Shown: positions 36,387 to 44,954, counted from the first letter of the stretch. The stretch: DNA of 60,416 nucleotides from JAWVZB01 sp033722375 (GCA_033722375.1 JAWVZB010000004.1:1-60416), one strand, 5' to 3'. The notes: generated by a model from the letters alone, not told the origin. Numbers and translations: made by a program.

Positions 36387-37028
36387 GTGTCCACCGACCC
36401 GCTCGTTCGCGCAACCCGTCGCATGGGGGTGCGTGACGAACGCGTGCTGTCGGCGATCGCCGAGGTCGATCGGAGACTCTTCGTCCCACAGGGCGAGACC
36501 GACGCCGCCGATCAGGATCGTCCCATCCCCATCCCCCACGGCCAGACCACGTCGCAGCCGAGCCTGATCGCCACGATGGTGGACGCCCTCGAGCTCACGG
36601 GGACCGAGAACGTTCTCGAGGTCGGTACCGGGCTCGGCTACCAGGCAGCGGTGCTGAGCCGGCTGGCCGCGACCGTGACGAGCGTCGAACGGTTCCCGGA
36701 GCTCGCTGCCGCCGCTCGAGACAACCTCGCTGCAGCCGACAGCGACAACGTGCAGGTGGTCGTCGGTGACGGCACGAAAGGGTGGCCGGAGAACGCCCCC
36801 TACGACGCCATCATCGTCGCCGCGGCGTTCCCCGAGGTCCCCGCCCCGCTCGCAGAGCAGCTCAGCGACGGCGGGCGGCTCATCCAACCGATCGGTGCCG
36901 GCGGGATGGAGGAGGTCGCCCTGTTCCGGCGGGACGGCGAGCAGATCAGCCGCGTCCGGGACGTGGTCGGCGCCCGGTTCGTGCGGCTCGTCGGCGAGCA
37001 CGGCTTCGCTGACGAACGGCCCTCGTGA
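36387..37028 (+). CDS. pcm: Protein-L-isoaspartate O-methyltransferase
   Basis: SAM-dependent repair enzyme that methylates isoaspartyl residues. The 213-residue protein has the PCMT markers IPIPHGQTTSQP, the SAM-binding VLEVGTGLGYQAAVL (76-90), and GDGTKGWPENAPYDAI. Length matches the housekeeping enzyme and it lacks the extra C-terminal domain of RiPP-associated homologues. The GTG at 36387 has no strong ribosome binding site of its own, which supports coupling to the preceding 38-residue gene. Confidence 0.95.
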   Translation: MSTDPLVRATRRMGVRDERVLSAIAEVDRRLFVPQGETDAADQDRPIPIPHGQTTSQPSLIATMVDALELTGTENVLEVGTGLGYQAAVLSRLAATVTSVERFPELAAAARDNLAAADSDNVQVVVGDGTKGWPENAPYDAIIVAAAFPEVPAPLAEQLSDGGRLIQPIGAGGMEEVALFRRDGEQISRVRDVVGARFVRLVGEHGFADERPS

Positions 37029-37068
37029 TGTGTAGCCACGACTCGAGTCCCCGTGACGACGGTCGGAG

Positions 37069-37293
37069 CTAGGTGACCTCGGCGTCCGCTGGGGGCTCGT
37101 CGCTGCCCTTCGCCGGCCCGTAGATCCCCCACAAGACACCGGCAACCACCCCCAGGACAGCCACGACGTAGGGCGGCATCGTCCCGAAGGCGATGACGTT
37201 GAACGCGATCAGCAGGAGCGCCACTCCCAGCCCGAAGAGCAGCCCCCAGATACCGCCGCGGACCGGTCGTTTCTTGATCTCGCGGGTCACCAT
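37069..37293 (-). CDS. Small two-helix membrane protein
   Basis: A 74-residue protein with a basic start (MVTREIKKRPVRGG), two membrane segments (GIWGLLFGLGVALLLIAFNV and YVVAVLGVVAGVLWGIYG) and an acidic C-terminus. No family recognised. The ATG at 37293 has GGAGG five bases upstream and shares its A with the TGA of the exported-protein gene before it, so the two are translationally coupled and probably act together at the membrane. Confidence 0.75.
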   Translation of the reverse strand: MVTREIKKRPVRGGIWGLLFGLGVALLLIAFNVIAFGTMPPYVVAVLGVVAGVLWGIYGPAKGSDEPPADAEVT

Positions 37294-38075
37294 CATGCCC
37301 TCCAGGTGATCGCAGGACGGGAGTTGAACAACAGCCCGATGAAGCCTCCGAAGGCCAACAGGATGCCCGCGGCTCCAGCTGGGGTCGCGAGCGGGTTCGA
37401 GGCAGTGAACTGCACGAACCCGGCACCTTCGCAGTCGGCCCCGTTCTCGGAGGTGAGCGTTCCGGCGATCTTCACCGTGCCGGAGATGGGCGTGGGCAGG
37501 TTCGCGCCCAGGTCGACCTTCCCGGCGTTGCGGTTGTTCCCGTCGGGGTTGTCGTCCCCACCCGCATCGAGGCTGATGCCGCCGGTGACGATCGCCCACT
37601 CATGGTTGCGTGGCCCGTCGCCGCCCGCGTTCTCGAGCTCGCCGTAATAGAGGACGAACCCCTCGCTGTCGACCACGAACGGGTTCTCCGCAGTCATCCC
37701 GGGAACGAGGACCCCGTCCTCTTCACTCTCGCTCCAGTCGACGATCGGTCCTCCGAACCGGCTGCGGAAGATACGGTCGACCGGTTCGCCTGCCTCGTCG
37801 TAGGAGATCGCGAGGCCGCCACATCGCCCGGCGAGGAACGCACCGGTGTCCGCCGACCGGAGCTCGCCAGCACGCTCGACCTGATCCTGGAGCTGGGCAC
37901 TGATCGACCCCCCCGTTTCTACGTCGAGGTCCCCTGGGAAGCCCTCCGGGGGGATGTCGGGGATCCCGTCACCATCGAGGTCGAACGAGTCGTCCTCCTC
38001 TTGGCCGAACGCGCCGGCCGACACGAACAGCGCGATCAGGACGCTCAACCCCACCACGGACAGGAGACGCTTCAT
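37293..38075 (-). CDS. Exported protein with C-terminal membrane anchor
   Basis: A 260-residue secreted protein of unknown function. A signal peptide (MKRLLSVVGLSVLIALFVSAGAFG) is followed by an Asp-rich stretch reading DLDGDGIPDIPPEGFPGD, which resembles a calcium-binding thrombospondin-type-3 or dockerin-like loop. The body has two Cys. Near the C-terminus NPLATPAGAAGILLAFGGFIGLLF forms a Pro-preceded hydrophobic helix followed by Arg residues, so it may be a membrane or sorting anchor. The start ATG at 38075 is preceded by GGGGG. It is coupled to the small membrane protein downstream. Confidence 0.75.
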   Translation of the reverse strand: MKRLLSVVGLSVLIALFVSAGAFGQEEDDSFDLDGDGIPDIPPEGFPGDLDVETGGSISAQLQDQVERAGELRSADTGAFLAGRCGGLAISYDEAGEPVDRIFRSRFGGPIVDWSESEEDGVLVPGMTAENPFVVDSEGFVLYYGELENAGGDGPRNHEWAIVTGGISLDAGGDDNPDGNNRNAGKVDLGANLPTPISGTVKIAGTLTSENGADCEGAGFVQFTASNPLATPAGAAGILLAFGGFIGLLFNSRPAITWRA

Positions 38076-38162
38076 CGGTGACCCCCACGGGCGTCGGTGA
38101 TGCCGGCCCCCGTCCGATTGGACAGTCAAGGGCGACCACCCGGAGAACGCAAGAACCCCCGC

Positions 38163-38181
38163 CTGATCGGCGTCCGATCAG
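38163..38181 (-). terminator. Terminator-like hairpin overlapping the HK stop codon
   Basis: CTGATCGG and CCGATCAG form a perfect eight-base stem with a three-base loop. The TGA stop of the histidine kinase gene lies inside the stem, and on the minus strand the stem is followed by GCGGGGGTTCTT, a weak T-rich end. It likely ends that transcript, before the convergently spaced exported-protein gene region. Confidence 0.55.
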
Positions 38182-39563
38182 CTCGCGGTTGCCGGGATGG
38201 CGACCCGGAAGACGGTGCCGTCGGCTGCGTCGACATCGAGGCGACCGGCAAGCCGCTCGACGAAGTGGCTCACGAGCGAAAGCCCGAGACCGTGCCCGTC
38301 CTCCGAGGTCTGGCCCCGCCGGTACGGACGCAACAGCTCGGCGAGCTCGTGCCGGATCCCAGCGCCCTCATCGGCAACGGTGATGACGACCTCCCCGTCG
38401 TCCTCGGTGGCTCCGACGGTCACCGCGCCGTCGGTGTGTTTCAGCGCGTTGACGACCAGGTTGAGCACGATCTGCTCGACGAGCACAGATGGAGCGAGTA
38501 CCTCCAGCTGCGGCGGGATCTCGATCCGCAGGCGTCCGTCGCGGACGTCTCCGAGCAACCCGTCGGACACGAGTTGGTCGACCATCTCGCGGAGCGCCAC
38601 GGTTTCGACCGGCAGCTCGCTTCCCTGCGACTGGAGCAGCGCCTGGGCGAGGCCGGCGAGGCGACGGACCTGTCGGTTGGCCACCTCGATCACGTCCTCG
38701 ACGGGGAGGTCGGAGGACGCGAGGCGTCCGACCGTTTCGATGCTCTGCTGGATGACCGACAGCGGTGCACGCAGGTCGTGGGCCAGCATCGCCATGCTGG
38801 CGTTCGCTGACTCGACCTGGGCGTGGAGGTCCGCGGCCGATCGACGCAGCCGGAGTTCCCTCACCACACCGGCAGCCACGTCCGCGAGCAACCGACGGTC
38901 GTCAGCCGTCCACTGTCTCGGCTCGTGGCTGATCACGCAGAACGAGCCGAGGACGTTGCCGTCGTCATCGCCAATGGGAAGACCGAGGTACGCGGTCACG
39001 TCGAGGTCGTCGACGGCCGCGTTGTCCGCAACCAAGGGATGCTGCCGGGCATCCGACACTGCGAGCGCCTGGCCCGATTCCACGACGTACCGACAGAACG
39101 AATGCGTGAGCGGCGTCTGCCGTCGGCTGGCCCACGGCTCGGGAAGGCCGGTCTCGCTCTTGAAGAACTGCCGGTCCCGGTCGACGACGGACACCAGCGC
39201 CACCGGCGTGCCGAGTGCTCGGCTCGCCAGCCGCGTGGCCCGGTCGAACGCCTCCTCGTGGGTCTCCTCGAGCAACCCGGATCGTCCCAGGGCAGTGAGG
39301 CGACCCGGGTCATCGAGCGCCTGACCGGGATGGTTTCCCACGTCACCGTCGACCGTGTCGGCCACGGCGAGCTCGAGGAGCAGATGGGCGGTACGCCGTG
39401 CCTCCCGGTCCCCGAGCGCGATGCGGTCGAGATGGTCCGTTGCTTGTCGCAGAACGTCTGCCTCGCCACCAGCGAGCGCAGCGAGCGCACCCGGGTCGTG
39501 CTGGCCGACCACGGCCTGCGTGAAGGCGGCTGTTGCGATCCGGAGCGGGGGATCAGAGGCCAC
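38178..39563 (-). CDS. GAF-domain sensor histidine kinase
   Basis: Soluble histidine kinase of 461 aa. After a helical N-terminus a GAF domain spans about 100-235 (ALVSVVDRDRQFFKSETG, PLTHSFCRYVV, a well-known subtype that includes light- and redox-linked sensors). His262 sits in LAHDLRAPLSV. The ATPase domain has NLVVNALKH, DEGAGI and GHGLGLSLV. No membrane segment. The GTG at 39563 follows AGGA by five bases. It is divergent from lutA with a 57-base gap, so it may control or respond to lactate use; its response regulator is not adjacent. Confidence 0.93.
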   Translation of the reverse strand: MASDPPLRIATAAFTQAVVGQHDPGALAALAGGEADVLRQATDHLDRIALGDREARRTAHLLLELAVADTVDGDVGNHPGQALDDPGRLTALGRSGLLEETHEEAFDRATRLASRALGTPVALVSVVDRDRQFFKSETGLPEPWASRRQTPLTHSFCRYVVESGQALAVSDARQHPLVADNAAVDDLDVTAYLGLPIGDDDGNVLGSFCVISHEPRQWTADDRRLLADVAAGVVRELRLRRSAADLHAQVESANASMAMLAHDLRAPLSVIQQSIETVGRLASSDLPVEDVIEVANRQVRRLAGLAQALLQSQGSELPVETVALREMVDQLVSDGLLGDVRDGRLRIEIPPQLEVLAPSVLVEQIVLNLVVNALKHTDGAVTVGATEDDGEVVITVADEGAGIRHELAELLRPYRRGQTSEDGHGLGLSLVSHFVERLAGRLDVDAADGTVFRVAIPATAS

Positions 39564-39620
39564 TCTGCTGTTCCTGGGTCACGTAGGGTTCCACCGTCAC
39601 CTCTCATTCGGAGTTACCCC

Positions 39621-40385
39621 TTGCGGCGGACGGCCCTGTTCCCGACCTGTGTCATCGACACGGTGGCTGGCGACGTCGGGATGGCCGTGGTGCGCGTCCT
39701 GCGGAGTCGGGGCCACGACGTGGACGTGCCTGACGACGCCACCTGTTGTGGTCAGCCGGGCTGGAACGCCGGCCACGTCGACGAGGCTGCCGCCGTCGCG
39801 AAGCAGACGCTGGGGGCGCTTGCGACGACCACCGAAGACACCATCTGCGTTCCCGCCGGGAGCTGCGCGACCATGATCCGGGTGTACTGGCCGGTCCTGT
39901 TCCGGTTGGTGAACGACGAGGAGTCGGCCGTTGCCGCCGAAGGGCTCCGCGACCGTGTACGGGAGTTCTCAGAGCTGTTGTCGGAAGACGACAAGGCGAT
40001 GTTGCCGGAAGACGACCAGGCCACCGGAACCACGCCCGGACCGACAGCCGCGGTGGCGGCGACCGCCTACCACCACTCCTGCCACATGCTCCGCGAGCTC
40101 GGCATCGAGACGCAGCCCGAGCAGGCTCTCCAGGCGGCCGGGATCGAGCCCGTGGAGTGGGATGGCGAACGCCAGTGTTGCGGGTTCGGAGGGACCTTCG
40201 CCGTCAAACAGCCCGAGCTGTCGACGGCGATGGCGGACGAGAAGCTCGAGGCCCTCGAGGAGCTCGAGGTCGAACAGGTGGTCGGGTGCGACACCTCGTG
40301 CCTGCTGCACCTGCGGGGACGCGCGGAGCGGCGCGGCATGCAACTGCGGTTCCGCCACCTCGCCGAGGTCCTGGACCCCACGTGA
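39621..40385 (+). CDS. lutA: (Fe-S)-binding protein LutA (lactate utilisation)
   Basis: Subunit of the LutABC L-lactate dehydrogenase complex. The 254-residue product contains two CCG domains (DATCCGQPGWNAG and RQCCGFGGTF) and the LFPTCVIDTV start typical of the family, with cysteines for heterodisulfide-reductase-like iron-sulfur chemistry. The start is TTG at 39621, supported by CGGAG seven bases upstream and by homology; no ATG or GTG is suitably placed. Its stop overlaps the lutB GTG as GTGA. Confidence 0.93.
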   Translation: MRRTALFPTCVIDTVAGDVGMAVVRVLRSRGHDVDVPDDATCCGQPGWNAGHVDEAAAVAKQTLGALATTTEDTICVPAGSCATMIRVYWPVLFRLVNDEESAVAAEGLRDRVREFSELLSEDDKAMLPEDDQATGTTPGPTAAVAATAYHHSCHMLRELGIETQPEQALQAAGIEPVEWDGERQCCGFGGTFAVKQPELSTAMADEKLEALEELEVEQVVGCDTSCLLHLRGRAERRGMQLRFRHLAEVLDPT

Positions 40386-41779
40386 CCCCCGACCTCCTCA
40401 CCGGAACCACCCTCCGCAGCCGCGCGGCGCGAGCCCTGGGCGACAGCTCACTGACCCGCGTGCTGCGCAAGACGACGAGCTACCGGGACGGGCTCCGGCA
40501 GCAGGCCGAAAGCGTGCTCCGCAACCACGACGAGCTGGTCGCCGCAGCCCGCCGCATCCGGGCCGACAACATCGCCCAGCTTCCGGCGCTCCTGGAACAG
40601 CTCGCGGACAAGTGGGAGGAGCGGGGCGGTCAGGTGTTCTTCGCCGCCGACGCCCACGAGGCGAACGCGTACGTCGTCGACGTCGCCCTCGAGCGCGGGG
40701 TCGAGCACGCGGTCAAATCGAAGTCGATGCTGACCGAGGAGATCGCGCTCAACGATGCCCTGGAGGCGGCCGGCATCGACGTGGTCGAGACCGATCTGGG
40801 GGAATGGATCGTCCAACTCGCCGGACAGCCACCGTCTCACATCCTCACTCCCGCGGTGCACCTCCAACGCGACGACATCCAGGAGCTCTTCCGCAACGTG
40901 GACGACCGCGGGGCCGATCTGTCGGACGCGCCGGAAGAGCTGGCGGCCTTCGCACGGCGCGAACTGCGGCGCCGCTTCCTGCAAGCCGACCTCGGTATCA
41001 CCGGCTGCAACTTCGCGGTCGCCGAGACCGGCACCGTCACCCTCGTGATGAACGAGGGCAACGGCCGCATGGTGACGACGCTCCCGCCGGTCCACGTCGC
41101 CGTGATGGGGATGGAACGGATCGTGGCCGACTGGCAGCAGCTCGACCTGCTGCTGCACCTGCTCCCCCGCGCCGCCACCGGGCAGGACATCACCGTCTAC
41201 GTGAACCACCTGACGGGCCCCAGGGACACCGGCGAGATGGACGGCCCAGAGCAGAGCCACCTGGTCATCGTCGACAACGGACGCTCCGACATGCTCGGGT
41301 CGGAGTTCCGGGAGATGCTGCACTGCATCCGCTGCGGTGCCTGCCTCAACACCTGCCCCGTCTACCGTCAGATCGGCGGTCACGGCTACGGGTGGTCCTA
41401 CTCGGGCCCGATGGGCGCCGTGCTCGCCCCGCTCCTCCACGCCGCCCCGGAAGCACGGGAGCTCCCCCAGGCCAGCTCGCTGTGCGGGGCGTGCCACGAC
41501 GCCTGTCCCGTAGGCATCCCCCTCCAGGACCTGCTGTTGGGATTGCGTCGCCGCGAGACCGAGCGACAGGCCCCGCCGTCGGAAGCTGCCGCCTGGCGGG
41601 CGTGGGCGGCGGCGTGGAGCCGCCCCGCCACCTACCGCGCGACCACGTCCGCGGCCGCGAGGCTCGGCCGATTCGTTCCACCCGGTCTGTTGCCGGACGG
41701 TTGGACCGATAGCCGCGCGGTTCCCCGCCCAGACCCGGGCGGGGGGTTCCGGGCCCGGTTGCGACGCGAGGGGGCCTGA
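40382..41779 (+). CDS. lutB: LutB iron-sulfur protein (lactate utilisation)
   Basis: Iron-sulfur subunit of the lactate oxidation complex, 465 aa. An N-terminal LUD domain (GVEHAVKSKSMLTEEIALN; ITGCNFAVAETGTVTLV) is followed by a ferredoxin-like pair of [4Fe-4S] motifs, CIRCGACLNTCP and CGACHDACPVGIP. The C-terminal tail ends near VPRPDPGGGF. The GTG at 40382 overlaps lutA. The lutC start is one base after the stop, so lutABC is one operon. Confidence 0.96.
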   Translation: MTPDLLTGTTLRSRAARALGDSSLTRVLRKTTSYRDGLRQQAESVLRNHDELVAAARRIRADNIAQLPALLEQLADKWEERGGQVFFAADAHEANAYVVDVALERGVEHAVKSKSMLTEEIALNDALEAAGIDVVETDLGEWIVQLAGQPPSHILTPAVHLQRDDIQELFRNVDDRGADLSDAPEELAAFARRELRRRFLQADLGITGCNFAVAETGTVTLVMNEGNGRMVTTLPPVHVAVMGMERIVADWQQLDLLLHLLPRAATGQDITVYVNHLTGPRDTGEMDGPEQSHLVIVDNGRSDMLGSEFREMLHCIRCGACLNTCPVYRQIGGHGYGWSYSGPMGAVLAPLLHAAPEARELPQASSLCGACHDACPVGIPLQDLLLGLRRRETERQAPPSEAAAWRAWAAAWSRPATYRATTSAAARLGRFVPPGLLPDGWTDSRAVPRPDPGGGFRARLRREGA

Positions 41780-41780
41780 C

Positions 41781-42431
41781 GTGGAGCGAGACGTCTTCCT
41801 CGAAAACCTCCGACGCAAGCTCGCATCGGCTCCCTCGACACCCAGCGCGCACCCCCTTCCCTCGGGAACGGGTGTGCCTGCTGTCCGCTGGCCCGAGGAC
41901 GACCGCCCACCGGTGGATCAGTTCCTGTCGGCCGTCGCGGAACACGGCGGCGGCGCGCGGGTGATCCGGTCGCGTGACGAGCTGGCGCAGTTCGCGAGCG
42001 ACGTGATCGACGAGCACGGGATCAGCACCGTGGTCGCGACCACAGAGCCCGTCATCGAGGAGCTGGCGGGCGTTCTGGTCCAACGTGGCGTCGAGCTGAG
42101 GGAGTTCGACGGACCCAGCAGCGCGGCGGCCGACCTCGGCATCACCGGAGCGATGGCCGGCATCGCACGGACCGGCACGGTCGTCGTCGACGGATCGGCA
42201 GGACGCAGCCCGTCACTGCTCCCCGAGGTCCACCTCGTGCTGGTCGCCGCATCTGACATCGTCGAGACACCCGCCGAGGTCTGGCGCACGCTGCCCGACC
42301 GCTTCGACGGTCGACTGCCGTCACAGGTCGTCCTCGTCACCGGCCCCAGCAAGTCGGCCGATATCGAGGGGGTCCTCACGGTCGGCGTCCACGGGCCACG
42401 AGCGGTGTGGATCGGTGTCTTGACCGACTGA
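41781..42431 (+). CDS. lutC: LutC LUD-domain protein (lactate utilisation)
   Basis: Third component of the LutABC complex, 216 aa. Most of the protein is a LUD domain with the characteristic LGITGAMAGIARTGTVVV and PEVHLVLVAASDIVE segments and the C-terminal GPSKSADIEGVLTVGVHGP signature. It starts with GTG at 41781, one base after the lutB stop. Expected to act on the cytoplasmic side of the membrane. Confidence 0.95.
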   Translation: MERDVFLENLRRKLASAPSTPSAHPLPSGTGVPAVRWPEDDRPPVDQFLSAVAEHGGGARVIRSRDELAQFASDVIDEHGISTVVATTEPVIEELAGVLVQRGVELREFDGPSSAAADLGITGAMAGIARTGTVVVDGSAGRSPSLLPEVHLVLVAASDIVETPAEVWRTLPDRFDGRLPSQVVLVTGPSKSADIEGVLTVGVHGPRAVWIGVLTD

Positions 42432-42566
42432 GATCCGCTCTGGGGCTGCGACGCCGGCCAGTTGCGGCGGGGTTCACCGAGATGTAAGGACCAGGAACGG
42501 AACGCTTCAGACGCCCCCTTTTCCATGTGGCTGTCACCGGGACAGACCAACCGAAGAGGAGTCCCC

Positions 42567-42986
42567 ATGAAGCGCATCACCACCCTGATCCTGGCGGCGG
42601 CCGCGCTCACGGCCTTCGCCGCTCCCGCCCTGGCGAACCAGGGAATCAGCGACGGCGCGGCCTTGTACGCCGACGGCGAGCAGTTCCGCACCAAGGACGC
42701 GACGGACCTTCCGCCCCCCAGCGGCAACAACGCCCACTCGTTCGACGACATCTACGTCATCCAGGGTGGCCACGCCGACCAGCTCCCCGTCGCGGAGGCG
42801 GCACCCGGCGAGCGCGACTTCAACGGCGGTCGCTGGGCCGTCCAGGTTCTCGAGTGGAACGGGAGTGGCGACGCGCCTCTGCTCACCGACGACGAGGCCG
42901 TCGACGCCGCGTTGGCGAGTGGCGACCTGACGGTGGTGCACACCAACGCCCGCTACTTCCTGTGTCCGGTCGCACCCCTCAACTGA
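42567..42986 (+). CDS. Small exported protein, 139 aa
   Basis: A secreted protein with a clear signal peptide (MKRITTLILAAAALTAFAAPALA). The mature part has GGHADQLPVAEAAPG, GGRWAVQVLEWN and LLTDDEAVDAALASGDLTVVHT, ending in a single Cys. It resembles a family of short extracytoplasmic hypotheticals seen in environmental bacteria (from memory: 'YNGGRW...LLTS...GDVTI...FLCP'). Function unknown. The ATG at 42567 follows GAGGAG. A strong hairpin lies downstream. Confidence 0.82.
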   Translation: MKRITTLILAAAALTAFAAPALANQGISDGAALYADGEQFRTKDATDLPPPSGNNAHSFDDIYVIQGGHADQLPVAEAAPGERDFNGGRWAVQVLEWNGSGDAPLLTDDEAVDAALASGDLTVVHTNARYFLCPVAPLN

Positions 42987-43000
42987 CGCCATCCCCTCCG

Positions 43001-43033
43001 GCGGGGCGCGGCCACCCACGACCCGCGCCCCGC
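43001..43033 (+). terminator. GC-rich hairpin terminator
   Basis: GCGGGGCGCGG (43001-43011) pairs with CCGCGCCCCGC (43023-43033) as a perfect 11-base stem with an 11-base loop, 14 bases after the stop of the exported-protein gene. No T tract follows, as is usual in very GC-rich actinobacteria. Confidence 0.6.
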
Positions 43034-43074
43034 GGTTCGACCGGAGCCGCATCCGATGCGGCCACAGGAATAGC

Positions 43075-43773
43075 ATGGACGTGATGGACGACACCCAGCG
43101 CATCCTCGTCGTCGACGACGAGGCCATGGTTCGTGAGGTCGTGTCGCGCTACCTCACGGACGCCGGCTACGAGGTCGAGACGCTCAGCGACGGTGACAGC
43201 GCACGCCGCACCCTCGCGTCGTCGCCACCGGACCTGGTCGTGCTCGACGTCATGCTGCCCGGCCAGGACGGCCTGTCTCTCCTCCGTCAACTACGCAGCA
43301 GATCGGTGGACGTGCCCGTCATCCTGCTGACCGCGAGGAGCGATGAGGTCGACCGGATCCAAGGCCTCGACATCGGCGCCGACGACTACGTCGTCAAGCC
43401 GTTCTCCCCCCGGGAGCTGGTCGCCAGGGTCCGTTCCGTTCTACGGCGCACCGGGGATCCCACGCCCGCAGAACCGCTCGAGTTCGACGGCCTGTCGATC
43501 AACCCGGCGACCCGCGAGGTGCGTGCCGGTGGCGAGCAGGTGGAGCTCACGCGTCGTGAGTTCGACCTGCTGTTCCACCTCGCTTCTCATCCCCGCCAGG
43601 TGTTCTCTCGGGCGCACCTCCTGCAGTCGGTATGGGACTCCTCGCCCGACTGGCAGGACCCGTCCACCGTCACGGTCCACGTCCGGCGGCTGCGGTCCAA
43701 GATCGAGCCCGACCCGGACGAGCCCCGGTGGATCGTGACCGTCTGGGGCGTCGGCTACCGGTTCGAGCCATGA
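43075..43773 (+). CDS. OmpR/PhoB-family response regulator
   Basis: DNA-binding response regulator of 232 aa. The receiver has D14/D15, the phosphoacceptor D58 (VVLDVMLPGQDG), T86 and K108 (VVKPF). The C-terminal winged helix contains the LTRREFDLLFHLASHPRQVFSR and VTVHVRRLRSKI segments typical of OmpR-type domains. The ATG at 43075 has AGGA five bases upstream. It overlaps the start of its kinase (ATGA at 43770). Confidence 0.96.
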   Translation: MDVMDDTQRILVVDDEAMVREVVSRYLTDAGYEVETLSDGDSARRTLASSPPDLVVLDVMLPGQDGLSLLRQLRSRSVDVPVILLTARSDEVDRIQGLDIGADDYVVKPFSPRELVARVRSVLRRTGDPTPAEPLEFDGLSINPATREVRAGGEQVELTRREFDLLFHLASHPRQVFSRAHLLQSVWDSSPDWQDPSTVTVHVRRLRSKIEPDPDEPRWIVTVWGVGYRFEP

Positions 43774-44954
43774 GGTTCCTCGCCGCGATCGTCGTCGGCG
43801 TCACTGCGGCGCTGCTGATCAGCGAGGCGGCCATGCAGCCTTCTGGCGAGGAGCGCCTCGCTCTGCTCGCGCTGTTCGGTGGGGTGGCCGTGCTCGCCGC
43901 GGGCGTCGCGGTCGCATTGCGGCGCTGGTCACCGAGGTCACTCCGCACGACGGTCCTCGCGATCACGTTCGCTGCCATCGGTGTCGCCGCTGTCGCGGTG
44001 GTGGGCTCCGCCACATCGATGTTCATCTCCGCCCACGATCTCAAGCTCGTCCTCGTGGCGCTCGGCCTTGGGCTCGGGCTCGGGTCGATCGTGGCACTCA
44101 CGCTCACGCGGGACCTCCTCGCCGACCTCACCGCCATCGGACGCGCCGCCAAGCGGGTGGCGGCCGGCGACCGATCCGTCACCACCGGCGTCGAGCGTCG
44201 GGACGAGATCGGGGCGCTCGCAGCCACACTCGACGACGCCATCGTGCGTCTCCGCCACGCCGACGAGGAGCGGCGCGAGGTCGACGCAGCGCGGCGGCGG
44301 TTCCTCGCGAGCATCGGCCATGACCTCCGCACCCCCTTGACCTCGCTCCGGAGCGCGATCGAGGCGCTCCAGGACGGGCTGGTCGACGACCCCGACCGCT
44401 ACCTGGCGGCGATGCGAACGGACGTCGCACTCCTGTCGTCACTGGTGGAGGACCTGTTCCTCCTGGCCCGGATCGAGTCGGGCGTCCTCGAGCTCGACCG
44501 GCAGCCCATCGATCTCGCCGAACTGGCCGACGGCGTGATCGAGGCGGTGCGCCCCGCCGCCGATGCAGCGAACGTCACCGTGGTCCTCGACGCTCCCGGA
44601 CCGGTACCCGTGGTCGGCAGTCCCCGGGAGCTGAGCCGCGTGCTCCGCAACCTCCTGGACAACGCCGTCCGCCACGCCCCGCCCGGATCCGAGGTCCGCG
44701 TGCAGCTCGAGGGCGAGGGCGGACCCAGCGTGACCATCCGCGACGACGGTCCCGGCTTCAGCGAGGACTTCCTGGAGGTCGCTTTCGAGAGCTTCACCCG
44801 GGCGGACGAGGCACGGGTGCGCGACGGTGCCGGGTCCGGCCTGGGCCTCGCGATCGCCCACGGCCTGGTCGACGCACACGGTGGGGAGATCCGTGCCTTC
44901 CCCGGTCCCGGCGGGAAGGTGACGGTCACCCTTCCTGGGCCGGATCAGCAGTAG
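43770..44954 (+). CDS. HAMP-domain sensor histidine kinase
   Basis: Membrane histidine kinase of 394 aa, cognate to the preceding regulator. Hydrophobic segments lie at about 4-22, 30-50, 58-82 and 90-113 with little extracytoplasmic sequence, so the sensor is probably intramembrane. A HAMP linker follows (RVAAGDRSVTTGVERRDEIGAL), then His184 in IGHDLRTPLTSLR, N box NLLDNAVRHA, G1 DDGPGF and G2 GSGLGLAIA. The ATG at 43770 overlaps the regulator stop. Signal unknown. Confidence 0.94.
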   Translation: MRFLAAIVVGVTAALLISEAAMQPSGEERLALLALFGGVAVLAAGVAVALRRWSPRSLRTTVLAITFAAIGVAAVAVVGSATSMFISAHDLKLVLVALGLGLGLGSIVALTLTRDLLADLTAIGRAAKRVAAGDRSVTTGVERRDEIGALAATLDDAIVRLRHADEERREVDAARRRFLASIGHDLRTPLTSLRSAIEALQDGLVDDPDRYLAAMRTDVALLSSLVEDLFLLARIESGVLELDRQPIDLAELADGVIEAVRPAADAANVTVVLDAPGPVPVVGSPRELSRVLRNLLDNAVRHAPPGSEVRVQLEGEGGPSVTIRDDGPGFSEDFLEVAFESFTRADEARVRDGAGSGLGLAIAHGLVDAHGGEIRAFPGPGGKVTVTLPGPDQQ

